Shown piece after piece: positions 23,531-34,500 of a stretch of 64,000 bases of DNA (the stretch's first letter is position 1; each line of letters starts with the position of its first letter). The notes under the pieces were generated by a model. The model did no database searches and had not been told where the DNA came from. It saw nothing but the letters and a program-made list of their open reading frames with translations. This DNA comes from Eutreptiella sp. 'Long Island Sound 2002' (Eukaryota > Euglenozoa > Euglenophyceae > Eutreptiales > Eutreptiaceae). Where the stretch lies: positions 2,693,238-2,757,237 of the forward strand of contig OZ038390.1 of the NCBI GenBank assembly GCA_964036045.1, written 5' to 3'. The translations under genes were made by a program, and so were the position numbers.

Positions 23531-26500
23531 GACGTGAATACCTGGGGGTACTGGATACTGGCGCCACAATATCTATAGTGGCCAAGAAAATTTTACCTTG
23601 TGGGAGCCTGAAGAACACCATGACCACCGCCGCTATACGCATGGGGGATGGACATGTGGTGCACAGCTGCGGGGACTGTGAAGTAGAGGTACCTATGGGC
23701 TCTCGAACTATCGCCCATCGGTTCTATGTGATGGACACTGAGGCCTTCGACTTTGTACTGGGTACTGACTCCTTCGTGCAGCACTCCCAGATACAATCCC
23801 TGACGCTGCAAGCGCCCTACCTCCTGTACGTGGACCACGGCAGTGGCAGAGAGTCTGTGCCACTGGAGCAGTCGGAACATACCTCGAGTTACCTGAGACT
23901 ATCGAAGGAGGAGCCCTCGAACATGATGGCAGCCTCCAAAACTGAGGACTTTCAACTATTGGGGGAAGTCCTAGACCAAGGTCTGAAGGAGTTGGGTTAC
24001 TCTCGAGAAGACCTAAGTGTGGAGCTGTTCGCCAGCGACAAGCAGCATGTACTGGACCTATACTGCAGCAAGGGGAAGAACTGCAGCTACAAATTTTACT
24101 GGCCCTCTTTCGGGATGGCCTACGGGAACCCCAGATTCAGCGAACTGGGGAAGGTGCTGACCAAGGTGGCCTTGGAACGTTCCCGTATGGTCCTGTGTTC
24201 CCCCGATTGGGGAGCCCGTGGGGGCAACGAGTACTGGCGAACCCTCCTTGACAAGCTGACTATCAGCTCGGTGCGATTACCTGATGAGGCCATCTACGTG
24301 CCTCTGGGACGCAAGACGCCCATTGGGAAGCCCGGATGGGGGAGTATGCTCAGCGTGGTGGACGGAAGTCTTACCACCATCCCCTGGGAAGACCTGGATC
24401 CTACTTTGGTCCAGGCTATACAACGAGAAAGCGATGGACTCGCCTTGGGTGACTTGAAGGATCGCCTACGACCTCAAGATGCTGTTGAAACTACACCCGG
24501 AGGAGATGAGTACGTCGTGACTGACGCCAACGCCCCCAACTCTCCCTGTCATGTACCTGTACCTGATGGAGTCTCTGAGTGTGGACTATCTGAGCTACCT
24601 AGCTCTATCCACTCAGACGACGAAACTGAGCACGACGCCTTCTTCGTGCAGACCGCGGTGGAGGAAGTGGAGAACACCGAGTACGTCGCCCCACTAAAAC
24701 CCCTACTCTCCATGAGGGTAGAAGACCCCGTGGATGAGGAGCTGGACCCTCAATCCAGGCTCAGGGAGTATGTGGATTCCAAGAGGAAGTTGGTGGCAAA
24801 AAAGCTATGCTACGCGAAGCCTACCCGCAGCTCCTGGCCACTGAAGCAAGGACGTATGGGAGACCTATCCCAACTGAAGGAGGACCTCGAACAGAAGATC
24901 ACCACCTGGCAAAGGGAGGTAGATCTCAAGCTCATGAAGAGCGTATGGGGTGCCCATGTGAGGACCCCAGAAGAGGACGACCTCTCGGAGGAATGTGTAT
25001 GTGAACCCCCTCGAGCGTGCCTATGTTGCCATCGTCCACCGGAGATGGTCGAGCAAGACCTTCTATATGCCTACCAAGGGCTGAAGGATGCTACCGCGGG
25101 CGAAGAGTCGGTGGAGGACCACCTCCCGACTTCTATTCAAGGGGCAAGCAACTTACACTCCGACGAGGACATGGAGGACAAGATCAAGGTATTGGACCCG
25201 CGGGTACAGAAGCTGATAAGGACCTATCTGGAGGTGTTCGGAGAACTACCCCCTCCAGCCTCATGCGACAAGCTGGTACAGATGGACCTGAAGCTGAAAC
25301 CCGAGTTCGTGGGTCACAAGATCCGGAGGAGACCCTATCCAGCTCCTAAAGAGCAGGCCCACGAGATTGAGCGACAGATACAAGAATGTATCGACGCTGG
25401 CCTAGTCCTGGAGTACAAGGACGGGGACTACCCCCTACACTGCAGCCCCTGTTTCCTGGTGGCTAAACCTGGGTCTACAGCCAAACGGCTGGTAGTGGAC
25501 TATGGAGAGCTGAACAAGAAGACGTTGAACCACTCAGGGTCCATTCCCAATATGGAGTCTACCCTGGAGAAGATAGCCTCCTGTCGCTACAAGACCAAGA
25601 TGGACAAGCGAAGTGGATTCTGGCAAGTGGACCTGACGCCCAACGCGCAGGAACTACTGGCCTTCATCACCCCTCAGGGGAGGGTATTCAAGTGGAAGGT
25701 CATGCCGTTTGGCGTGGCTAACGCACCCGCTCTGTTCCAAGAGCTGATGAACAAAATCTTGTCCATCCTACGAAGGAGACCTAAGGTGCAAGAACTCATA
25801 TCCCGAGGGGCCCAGATGGAGGCTCACATCGACGATGTATGCCTCGGGACCAATACCCAGGAGGATCACCTAATCCTCTTGGGTGAGTTCTTTGCGGTCT
25901 GCCAGGAGAACCACACACGACTCAAGCTGGAGAAGTGTGAGTTCATGCAGGAGACTATGCAGTACTTGGGGTTTGACGTTGGCTATGGGTGGTGGACCCC
26001 AGCGGCCTCTAAGGCCAAACCCCTGATGGATGCCAAGGTACGACACGAAGACCCCAAGAAAGGACTTCATGATGTACGCAGTTTCATTGGGGCGTGCAAC
26101 TTCTATCGCCGCCACATCAAAAACTTCACCTACACCAGCGCTGTACTGACTGACTTGATCAAGAAGAGTACTACTTGGCGCTGGGGCCCACAAGAGCAAC
26201 AAGCGTTTGACGAGCTCAAAGACAAGGTAGCCAACGCTAAGTGCTTGGGCGTGCCTAGGGCACAAGGGGAGATTATCCTGGTGACCGACGCCAGCAATGT
26301 GGGCGGTGGTGGAACGTTGTTCCAATGGCAAGCACTAGAGAAGGAGGAGTTCGACTCGGCCATTTCCCAATGGGGGACGGAGGGTCTCAACCGAGATGGA
26401 ACCCTCAAGCACAGCTACCCTGACGACAAGTGGGTCCTAGTACCTCTGGGCCACTGGAACTGGAAGTGGAACCAGGCCAGGGGGAACTACTCCACTTATG

Positions 26501-28135
26501 AGCAGGAATTGCTCGCGGGTATGCTGGTGCTATCCTCACAAGCACGACTGTTGGGGAGTAACCCTGTGGTCTGGCCATGCGACCAAGAACCGGTCCGCAG
26601 TTTCCAGAAGGGCCCCCCACCTGAGAAGGCCAAGCTACGTCGCTAGTGGACCTACCTCAGTCAACTACGGCTGACGGTACACCATATCCAGGGAGTGAAG
26701 AACGAGTGCGCCGACTACATCAGCCGCAACAACTTCGACGCCCTGATTGGTGCCCGGTCTGAAGCGCTGGCTAAAGAGGCGTTCAGCCGTATGGACGTAC
26801 ACCTGGACCTGAACATGACCATGATACGCCCCCTGGATGGACTCCAACAATCGGAGTACCTACAGGAGTTTGGGGATATCTACCGGCGCCTGGAGAAACG
26901 CCTTGAACCCCTCCTGGTCAACCAGGACCAGTGGAAGAGGGACAAGAGCTACCTATGGCACGAGGACCGCATCGTGGTGCCTAGTGACCGAGTCCCAGCG
27001 CTGCTGAAGTGGACCGGTGAGTCCAGTGGTCATGTGGGTGCTGACTGTACCCTGAGGCTGTTCAAGCAGTGGTTCCACACTACGTGGACTGACGACCAGC
27101 TGCGGAAGACGCTCCAGCCTATCGTGGACAAGTGCCCGTGCAGGTCCTGTAAACCAGGGGATATCAGGGACAGAGGTCTCTACTCGACCCTGCCCATCCC
27201 TCACTGTGCTAACAGTGTTCTATACGTGGACTACACGGAGATGCCGAAGTTCGGGGGCTATGACTTCGCCCTCGTGGTAACCTGTGGGTTGACCAGGTTT
27301 ACCCGGGTGTTCCCATGTACGAAGCACATTACCGGAGAAGAGACTATCAAGATACTCCTGGAGGAGTGGTTTTGTGTCTATGGGGCGCCCAAGGAGATCA
27401 ACTCCGATGAGGACGTACGAGTACGCTCAGACACTGGTTGGTACAAGAGGGTCCTGAGATCCCTCAATGTCCAGGTGTCTACGGGGATTCCCTACTCTCA
27501 CACGAGCAACCCCCTATGTGAGCGACAGATTCGTGTCCTGAAGGAGAACGTCAGGATATGGTGCAAGACGGAACGCACCAGAGACTGGGTGAGACTACTC
27601 CCCGTCATATCCTTGATGATGAACTCCCAAGAGAGTTCAGCTACTGGCTTTTCGCCACATGAACTATTCATGGGGCGCCCGGCATGGTTCCTACATGCCC
27701 CCTATCCAGAGGATACCCATTCTTCTGTGGGTGAATGGGTCCAAGAGCAACAAGCGAAGGTGGACAAGGCCAAGGCTATGCTCCAGAGAGTGAGGGAGCG
27801 TCAGTGGAACAAGAAGAACAAGCACCGTGTACCGGCCACCTACCAAGAGGGGGACTGGGTGCTGGTGCACCACAGTCGACTACCCGCCTGGCCACGCTCT
27901 ACCAGCGATGACCCATACTTCGGGCCGTACAAGATTCTATCTGTGGACGGTCACCGTATCACTGTGCGGTGTTCTCCCCGACTAGGGGGGACCCTGGTGT
28001 GCGCTGCTCAACACTTGAAGCGCTACCATGATCCTGAAGACCTCTGTGGGGAGGAGTGGGAGCTGAACGACGAGGAAATCGCCGCTCTGGACCTACAAGG
28101 GGCTGCCAGCCCTATGGAAGTTGAAGGTGAACTCC
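23473..28135 (+). pseudogene. pol: Element B pol, main part: protease, RT, RNase H, integrase
   Basis: Open from the gag TGA, the frame shows a retropepsin site VLDTGATIS (about 23548-23574), a ~500-residue linker, then RT: RLVVDYGELN, KMDKRSGFWQVDL, PFGVANAPALFQ, and the catalytic box HIDD (about 25827) instead of YVDD or YIDD. RNase H starts at VTDASNVGGGG (26281). An in-frame TAG at 26644-26646 cuts RNase H; the same frame resumes with HIQGVKNECADYISR. Integrase has an HHCC-like region ending CPCRSC, core acidic residues in YVDYTE, NSDED and CERQIRVLKEN, and a GPYKILSV (GPY/F) module. Element A is inserted at 28135, in frame-neutral position before the chromodomain. It is non-functional as it stands. 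Confidence 0.9.
28131..28135. repeat. Target-site duplication ACTCC of element A, left copy
   Basis: ACTCC here and at 38891-38895 flanks element A. Dropping A plus one copy joins the two halves of B pol in frame. Confidence 0.92.
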
Positions 28136-28667
28136 TGTAAGTGCGGCTAGCCCCATCTGCTCAGATTTTCAGACATTCTGCCCAGATTGGCTACATTTTG
28201 GTCATTTTCTTTGCTTCGGCGGAATTGCCGCCTCGCAGCTCAGTCACAGGATATTTCCTATATATTTCTGATATGCCGGATTTGATTCCGCGGTCCATTT
28301 CCCGTAGATCCGCCGCATTCCGCTATTTTAGCTGGAATCGCCATTTGCCGCTGGCGCGCGCTCGCGGGCCTGATCGGCCATACAATTTTACATAAATGGA
28401 TTATTTAAATTCATTCGGACAGTTTTGGACACTCAGATGTATTTAGAATAATTCCCCTCAATTTTCTTCATAGACTGGGATTTTCTGCCGGACCACAATC
28501 AGCATGGACCTTGCTTCTGTTGTCGCTGCTCTCGCCTCCGTTGGTGTCCGTGTCTCTGGTTCCAACCCCAATAACAACATCCAGGAAGACTCCTCGCGTG
28601 CCTGCCCCACTGGTCTTGCCGGCCCCGAGCCCTCCGGCACCCACATCGACCCAGGGCAGCACTTTCA
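28136..28667 (+). repeat. 5' LTR of element A, carrying the gag start
   Basis: TGTAAGTGCG at the start and CAGCACTTTCA at the end give TG...CA termini. The end is fixed independently by the PBS that follows and by the 3' LTR edge at 38890. The gag ATG at 28504 is inside the LTR, leaving 164 coding bases (54 codons plus 2 bases) in the repeat. A TATA-like CTATATATTTC lies at about 28258-28268. No canonical AATAAA is seen. Confidence 0.95.
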
Positions 28668-31530
28668 TGGTAGCAGAGGCTACCTGAATGTTGTTCCTTT
28701 GGTGTCCCAACCACAGCTAGCCCCTCAGTACGACTCCGTAACCTCCGGAGACGTAACGATCACGCTCCCGTGGTGCTGTGCGAACGAGGCCTTGAGAGGA
28801 CTGCCTTGCGCAAGCCCAAATTGCCCAAGAAGGACACAAATCAGCAGCTGTGGAGGCCCAGATTACAATCAAGATCCCAGTCGAAATTGGCCATCAAGCA
28901 GCTGGAATCTCCCAGCTTACGCTAATGGCAACGCTCCGGTGGAGCTTACGGACCTGGCAGGTAACAATGCTCCCTACCAATGTCCACATTTCGAGACCAT
29001 CGATGCCGACATTGACGACATTGAGATGGGTGGTCCAGGTGAGGTACCAACCTATAATCGACCAGCCTCATGGGCACAATGGGACAACCATTTGTCGCCG
29101 GAAGTGACCCGTAACCTTGAGGCGCTTGAGGCCCTGTGTCTATTAGCCACGTCTAGGCTGATAGGACAAGAAAGAATCGCCTCCGAATTTTTATTTGAAT
29201 ATTTTTTCCTTCTTCAAGAGGAAATTAATACCAGGATGTGGTGGTGTTCTCAAGAAGATGAATCTTTTGCCATTTTCTTGCAGATCTGGGAGGCAAGCCC
29301 CTTCCCGAAGGAGAAGACCAAGGCACCGGTTGCCGGGCCCTCCGCCCCCCATCCCTCTGTTTCCATCCGCGACGATCTAGCCGCCGCGGTTGAGGAAGGA
29401 ATCTTAGAGGCAGCTAGGCAGGCAAGCCTGGAAATTAGGACTGAAGGAGCTCCCCAAGTGGACTCCTGGCTGCGAACCACTGAGATTAGCGGTCCGACAG
29501 CCTGCTCAGGTCCTTCAGGACACGGTATGTACTGCCCTGCCGACTGCTCTTGCAGATCTCAGCGAGATTCTGAGCTCCAATTGCTCAAGGATCAAATGCA
29601 ACTCATCATTCAGACTCTGGGAATTAAAGATCTTTTCAAGACCCACATGAGGTCTGAGGGCGCATCATCGGTGGATCAGACAACAGAACCGTCGGAGGAG
29701 GCGACAGAAATTTTTTCGATTGCTCCTTCGGTGGACTCTAAGACCACCGATGCACGGATCAGCAGGACTAAGTTAAAGGAAAGGGTTACAATCTCTCGAT
29801 CACAGAGTAGATCGGCGAAGGCTAGGACTGAGGTTCAGAATGCCAAAAGAACTGCCTCCCGTACTACCCTTCCTGCTGTTGATTCCAATGCAATTGCCCA
29901 GATGTTGCTCGCCCAGACCCTCGCCGGAGCTGGTGTGGCTAATGATGCCGCCAAGGTGTCTACCATTACGGCCGGTGTTGGGCTGGATTCACTCCTAAAT
30001 CCCACTTCATTGCGACTTCGTCAGGTTGCCAAGCAACCGAAGTATAATGGAAACCCCAGACGTTGGCCTCAGTTCCAACGGGAATTTAAACTGTGGGTTA
30101 AGACTCAAAAACTCCAGGATGATCAGTTCCTGATGGCGCTCCTGGACTGCCTTGAGGGAGCGCCGGCCAACACTTGGCTCAGAACCTGGAGTGATCGTGA
30201 AGATTCAAGTTCCCCCCTTACCTTTGATGAGGTGTGGGAACAGTTGGAGGTACGTGGATCTCGACTGCCTGAGGACCATTACCACCAGATGTTGAAGAAT
30301 TTTCCTTCATTTTCTCGATTAATCTTGCACGAGGTGCAGGACAAGAGACAGCGCTTCTGGAATCTCGTAGAAGAATCCGAACATTCAGGCGAAAAATTTT
30401 CTAGTGCCGAGCTGAAAAATCTGATTTTTGACAAGATCCCCTCAGAAACCGCCGCCACCCTTCGGAATCGACAGTCCGAAGAAAAGGTCAAGACCTGGTG
30501 GGCGGAGATCGATGGCTTTGACGCCTCGGCCAACCGGTTTACAGTCAGGGAGGCACTTCAAAAGTGCTCCCCCACGTCGTTTACCAAGGTGGAACTCACT
30601 GAAAACACGTGGAAAATCAAGTTTAATGAACACGAGGATCGGGACTTGTTTGTCCAAGTCCTCAACAGGGGAGTAAGTTTCCATGGCAATCGCCTGAAGG
30701 CCAGGAACTGGGTGTTTTCGTTTACTCCGCAGGAACTGTGGGAAGAGGTTGAGAGGCTCGCTGACGCCGCCAATCAAAATTTCCATGAGGGTCTTGGGGG
30801 AAACAGGAATACCCAGCAAAACACCCAAAATGGGGCCCAAAAGGGCAACAAAAAGGTGAATGACACCCGGAATGTTCAGGATCATTGTAGCATCTGTCTT
30901 CTTCTAGGTTCTACGAACCGAGCTAAGACACATTCCACTGCTAATCACCGATGGTCTGCTTACGATCACAAGGTGATTGGTGAAAATGTCAGTAATTCTC
31001 AGAATTCAGACAGGAATGACAGACAGGTGCATGGTGCCAAGGGGGGAAAGGGTAATTCGACCTCCTCCGGTGGAAACAAAACTACCGGAGGCCCTGGCGG
31101 GTTCCAAGGCAAAGGGAATCGAACTCCATCCGGCTCCGGTGGGCAGCAAAACGGCCAGACAAGTCCAAATGTCAACGCCGGAGGCGGAAATCGAAATCCA
31201 GGCCAAACCCCTCAATCCGGTACAAATAAAGGAAATGCTCCAGGATCACAGGGTAAGGGTAAGGGAAATCCTTCGGGAACCCCCTTCTCTGGTAAGGGCA
31301 GAGGGCGTGGCGACGGTGGTGGCCCATCATCCGGCGGCCGTGGCCGTGGACGTGGAAAAGGAAACCATCGTGTGGATCAGGTCTCAGGTGCAGACCAGGT
31401 GTCAGATGCGGATCGAGATTATGTCGAAAACGCCCTGAATCCAGCGGATGATCCGTTCCAGGATGAATGGATCGACGAATCAGGCTGTGTTCACAACGTT
31501 AACGCAGCAGCTGGAGGTCAGAACGCCTAG
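28504..31530 (+). CDS. gag: Element A gag (1008 aa), starting inside the LTR
   Basis: The ATG at 28504 (context AGCATGG) is the first start codon supporting the long frame and is conserved in A, C and D. The N-terminal ~54 residues come from the LTR. A Cys-rich patch follows (WCCANEALRG, CASPNCPRR). A helical capsid-like region (about residues 505-760; PKYNGNPRRWPQFQREFKLW) resembles retrotransposon Gag capsids. The C-terminal part has a possible zinc site CSIC...H...H rather than a classic CCHC knuckle, then a Gly/Asn/Arg-rich RGG-like tail that probably binds RNA. The frame ends at TAG 31528-31530 and continues directly into pol. Product: particle protein, and with readthrough a Gag-Pol fusion. 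Confidence 0.92.
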   Translation: MDLASVVAALASVGVRVSGSNPNNNIQEDSSRACPTGLAGPEPSGTHIDPGQHFHGSRGYLNVVPLVSQPQLAPQYDSVTSGDVTITLPWCCANEALRGLPCASPNCPRRTQISSCGGPDYNQDPSRNWPSSSWNLPAYANGNAPVELTDLAGNNAPYQCPHFETIDADIDDIEMGGPGEVPTYNRPASWAQWDNHLSPEVTRNLEALEALCLLATSRLIGQERIASEFLFEYFFLLQEEINTRMWWCSQEDESFAIFLQIWEASPFPKEKTKAPVAGPSAPHPSVSIRDDLAAAVEEGILEAARQASLEIRTEGAPQVDSWLRTTEISGPTACSGPSGHGMYCPADCSCRSQRDSELQLLKDQMQLIIQTLGIKDLFKTHMRSEGASSVDQTTEPSEEATEIFSIAPSVDSKTTDARISRTKLKERVTISRSQSRSAKARTEVQNAKRTASRTTLPAVDSNAIAQMLLAQTLAGAGVANDAAKVSTITAGVGLDSLLNPTSLRLRQVAKQPKYNGNPRRWPQFQREFKLWVKTQKLQDDQFLMALLDCLEGAPANTWLRTWSDREDSSSPLTFDEVWEQLEVRGSRLPEDHYHQMLKNFPSFSRLILHEVQDKRQRFWNLVEESEHSGEKFSSAELKNLIFDKIPSETAATLRNRQSEEKVKTWWAEIDGFDASANRFTVREALQKCSPTSFTKVELTENTWKIKFNEHEDRDLFVQVLNRGVSFHGNRLKARNWVFSFTPQELWEEVERLADAANQNFHEGLGGNRNTQQNTQNGAQKGNKKVNDTRNVQDHCSICLLLGSTNRAKTHSTANHRWSAYDHKVIGENVSNSQNSDRNDRQVHGAKGGKGNSTSSGGNKTTGGPGGFQGKGNRTPSGSGGQQNGQTSPNVNAGGGNRNPGQTPQSGTNKGNAPGSQGKGKGNPSGTPFSGKGRGRGDGGGPSSGGRGRGRGKGNHRVDQVSGADQVSDADRDYVENALNPADDPFQDEWIDESGCVHNVNAAAGGQNA
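28668..28679 (+). promoter_or_regulatory. Primer binding site of element A (initiator tRNA-Met type)
   Basis: TGGTAGCAGAGG follows the LTR without a gap and is complementary over 12 bases to the CCTCTGCTACCA 3' end typical of eukaryotic initiator tRNA-Met. The same site is at 52071-52082 and, on the minus strand, 47296-47307. The PBS is itself inside the gag coding frame. Confidence 0.9.
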
Positions 31531-31565
31531 GGGAGCCACGAAAATCGCCCCTCCCCAGGCGATTT
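31528..31565 (+). promoter_or_regulatory. UAG readthrough signal between gag and pol of element A
   Basis: TAG at 31528-31530 is followed by GGG. A perfect 8-bp stem AAATCGCC (31542-31549) with GGCGATTT (31558-31565) and an 8-base loop begins 11 bases after the stop. The loop contains CTCCCC, complementary to GGGGAG at 31530-31535, so an alternative or pseudoknot pairing is possible, although the 1-base connecting loop would strain a full H-type pseudoknot. Pol is in the same frame with no ATG near its start. The layout resembles the gag-UAG-pol readthrough of gammaretroviruses. It is identical in C (54940-54977) and D (44405-44442, minus). Confidence 0.8.
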
Positions 31566-34500
31566 CAGGCATGATCCCCAAATTCCTGATCGACCATTAC
31601 TTGATGTAGGGTCGCTTGTCTCCTCTCCCCTGGATCCGGCAGCGGATCCTTCTGTTGTAGTGGACGAGGTTGGTGTACAGTCCAAGCACAGGGCTCGACA
31701 GTTTGTCACAAAGCTGTGGGTCTCTGATTGCAAGGGAAATTTCCACCTCGCCACTTGTTTGTGTGATAATGGATCAGAGGTAAATCTCCAATCCAATGCA
31801 TTCTTACCCGACGACTGCGTGTTCGAGTCGCCTCATCCTGTTACCCTCGAAGGAGTTTCTGGACATTCTCTCGCAGGTGGGCAACGCGGTTGTTATATAT
31901 CCACCCATTTGGTCGCTCAAGACCTTTGGGAAGAGCAAAATGTGGAAGAAGTTGTCCTTAAGGATGACTACTTCTACCGTGCTGACATAAAATATGACCT
32001 TTACTTGGGCCATCCTTGGCTTCGCAAGAACAGGGTAGCGCCCGTAGGTCATCGTCGTTGTTTTTTGCTGGAGTCAGGTCCCTTGGAGCGTCCTGAATTT
32101 CGTTTTTTGCACGCAGGGTTTAAAAGTGCAGAAGAATTTTTGAAGCAAAAAGTGACACCAAAATTTGGTGAAGATGTCACCATTGCAGAGGTGAATGGGA
32201 GTGCCGATTACTCCCAAGAGTTAGAATGTCTTCGTAGGGACTCCCAGCCACGACGCCCTTCGCGCTGGCACTCTTCATCCTACAGAGTTGTCGACAAATG
32301 GCGCGATGCAATTTGTGAATACTTTCATGAACATCATTCATTTTGGCCTCAGTATGATGCATTTGCTAACCGTACGAACAAGCGCTTTGATAAGCACTTC
32401 AGCGACGCTTGGACCCACAAATGGGACAAGAAGTTGTGGATTAACCCTCCGTTTCACTTAATCCAGCAGGTCATCCACAAAATCAAGCAAGATAAAACCC
32501 AGGCAATCTTGGTTGTGCCCTTGTGGGACGACAAGGCTTGGTTTCAGGAATTACAGGACATTTGTGTTGATTACATCGAACTTCCCAGGAAGATTAAGCT
32601 GTATGCCAGGGACGACACAGGTCCCCTGCCACAGCGCTCCTGGAGTTCGCTTGCATTCCTGGTGGATGGAAAGCTTTCTGACTCTAATTCTGCTGATTCT
32701 AGTACAGATTCCTGTGTTGGGTCTGAATCTGAGGTTGAGCGTGGTACTGATGATGAATCTATTTTTTCTGATTTTTGTTCGTCAGATACCCAAGGTGATT
32801 CAACGTCCAATGGATCCGCCTCGTCTCCCTCTTCCCCAATACGGTCGACATCGAAAAGAATCTTCAGTGCACGGGCGAGGAAAAATCTCCAATCGCGCCG
32901 CAAATTCAGAGTTTTTTATGAAAAACCCCCTGTGGAAGCTTTCATGGATCCTTTCGAGGAGCTGGATCGCGAAGAAAATCTCTGGGATTTCGACACAAGA
33001 CCCACCTATCTTCAAGAGGCAGTGGATACGGACCTGTTTAGGGACATCCGTAAGAAGATTCTTCCTGCCAAAGCCGAAGAAGTCGCCAAAGTTTTTTCGA
33101 CAGTAATTCCTGGCGATCAGGTGGACACTGAATTGTGTTCGAGGTCAAGAGAGAAGATTTTTGAGGAACGGAAGGATACAACCCTTTCAGGAAAGTTGAT
33201 CAAGGACCCCCCTGTCCGTGGGCAGTTCGGTGAAGCCTTCATCGAGCTTCGTGAAGGGTACAAGGCAAAAAAACAGCGCCCTTATGAAAATCATGGACAC
33301 AAACATGGAATTCTCAGAAAAATCATTGAGAGAAATCTCAGGGAATTTGGTTGGCTTGAGGGTTGTATGACCAGCGAATGGTGCTGTTCACCGTTCACAG
33401 TCCCGAAGCCACCGCCTGCAGACCAGAACACCATAGATGGTTGGCGAATGGTTGTTGATTTTCGCAATCTCAACGCCGAAACCAAGGCGGATTCACACCC
33501 CCTGCCCCTCATTGAGGAGGAAATCGCCAAGAGGGCAAGAGGTCGTTTGTTCTCTGTGCTGGATCTCCGTCACGGCTTTCACCAAATGCCGTTGAGGAAG
33601 GACAGCAGACCTCTCACTTGTATGTGCACGCCATGTGGCCCAGTCCAGTGGACCGTCATGCCCATGGGATTGAAGAACGCCCCCTCATTTTTTCAAAGAA
33701 TGATGGAGGATGTGCTGTTCACAACCCATCCTGAGCTTCGTGCCTTCGTGAGTGTGTACATAGATGACATAATCATCGCGACGGAGGGGGAGGGACTGAC
33801 CGAAGCCGAGCTGGTGGCCCTACATGAGAAGCAGCTGAACCAAGTTTTGGATATTCTTGACGCCAATCAGCTGATTTGTGGGCCAAAGAAGGGAAAATTG
33901 TTTTTAAAATCAGTCGAATTTTGTGGTTCTCTCCTAGAGAATGGCACTCGACGACCCAGTCCAGGGAAGCTCGTCGCTATTCAGAAGTGGAAGCGCCCTG
34001 AGACGATCACGGAGTTGCGAGGATTCCTAGGTTGTTGCAATTTTTACCACACTTTTGTGCCGAATTATGCCAAATTTGCTGCCCCCCTCACTGAATTATT
34101 GAAGGTAGGGAGAGATGCAGGCAAGGCAGGTTCAAAGGTTCGTGTCAAGTGGACTGACGAGTGCGAGGAGGCCTTCCATCACTTGAAGGCAGCCCTCTGC
34201 GAAGTCGCCACGTTGCATGTGCCCCAATTTGACCGACCCTTCTACATCAGAACCGACGCATCTAGGTACGCGATCGGAGCTGTCCTTGAACAGGTTGATG
34301 AAGCCACTGGCGATCATTACCCTCTTGCATTTTGGTCTCGGAAGCTAGCCCCACGCCAAATGCAATGGTCGCCGCGTGAGCAAGAAACGTATGCCATAAT
34401 TTGCGCTCTCAAAAAGTACCAATCGTGGGTTGGCACCAATCGAGTCGAGGTCCTGACGGATCATCGATCTCTGGAGTATTGGGCCACTGAACACATTGAT

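Noticed and set aside
28141-28395. 84-codon frame at the start of each LTR
   Set aside because: It begins with GTG, crosses the TATA-like region of the LTR, and shows no family similarity; best explained as chance.
31530-31565. A full H-type pseudoknot at the readthrough site
   Set aside because: The pairing GGGGAG with loop CTCCCC is possible, but only one base would connect the stems across a 6-bp helix, so I claim the 8-bp hairpin and leave the pseudoknot as an alternative.
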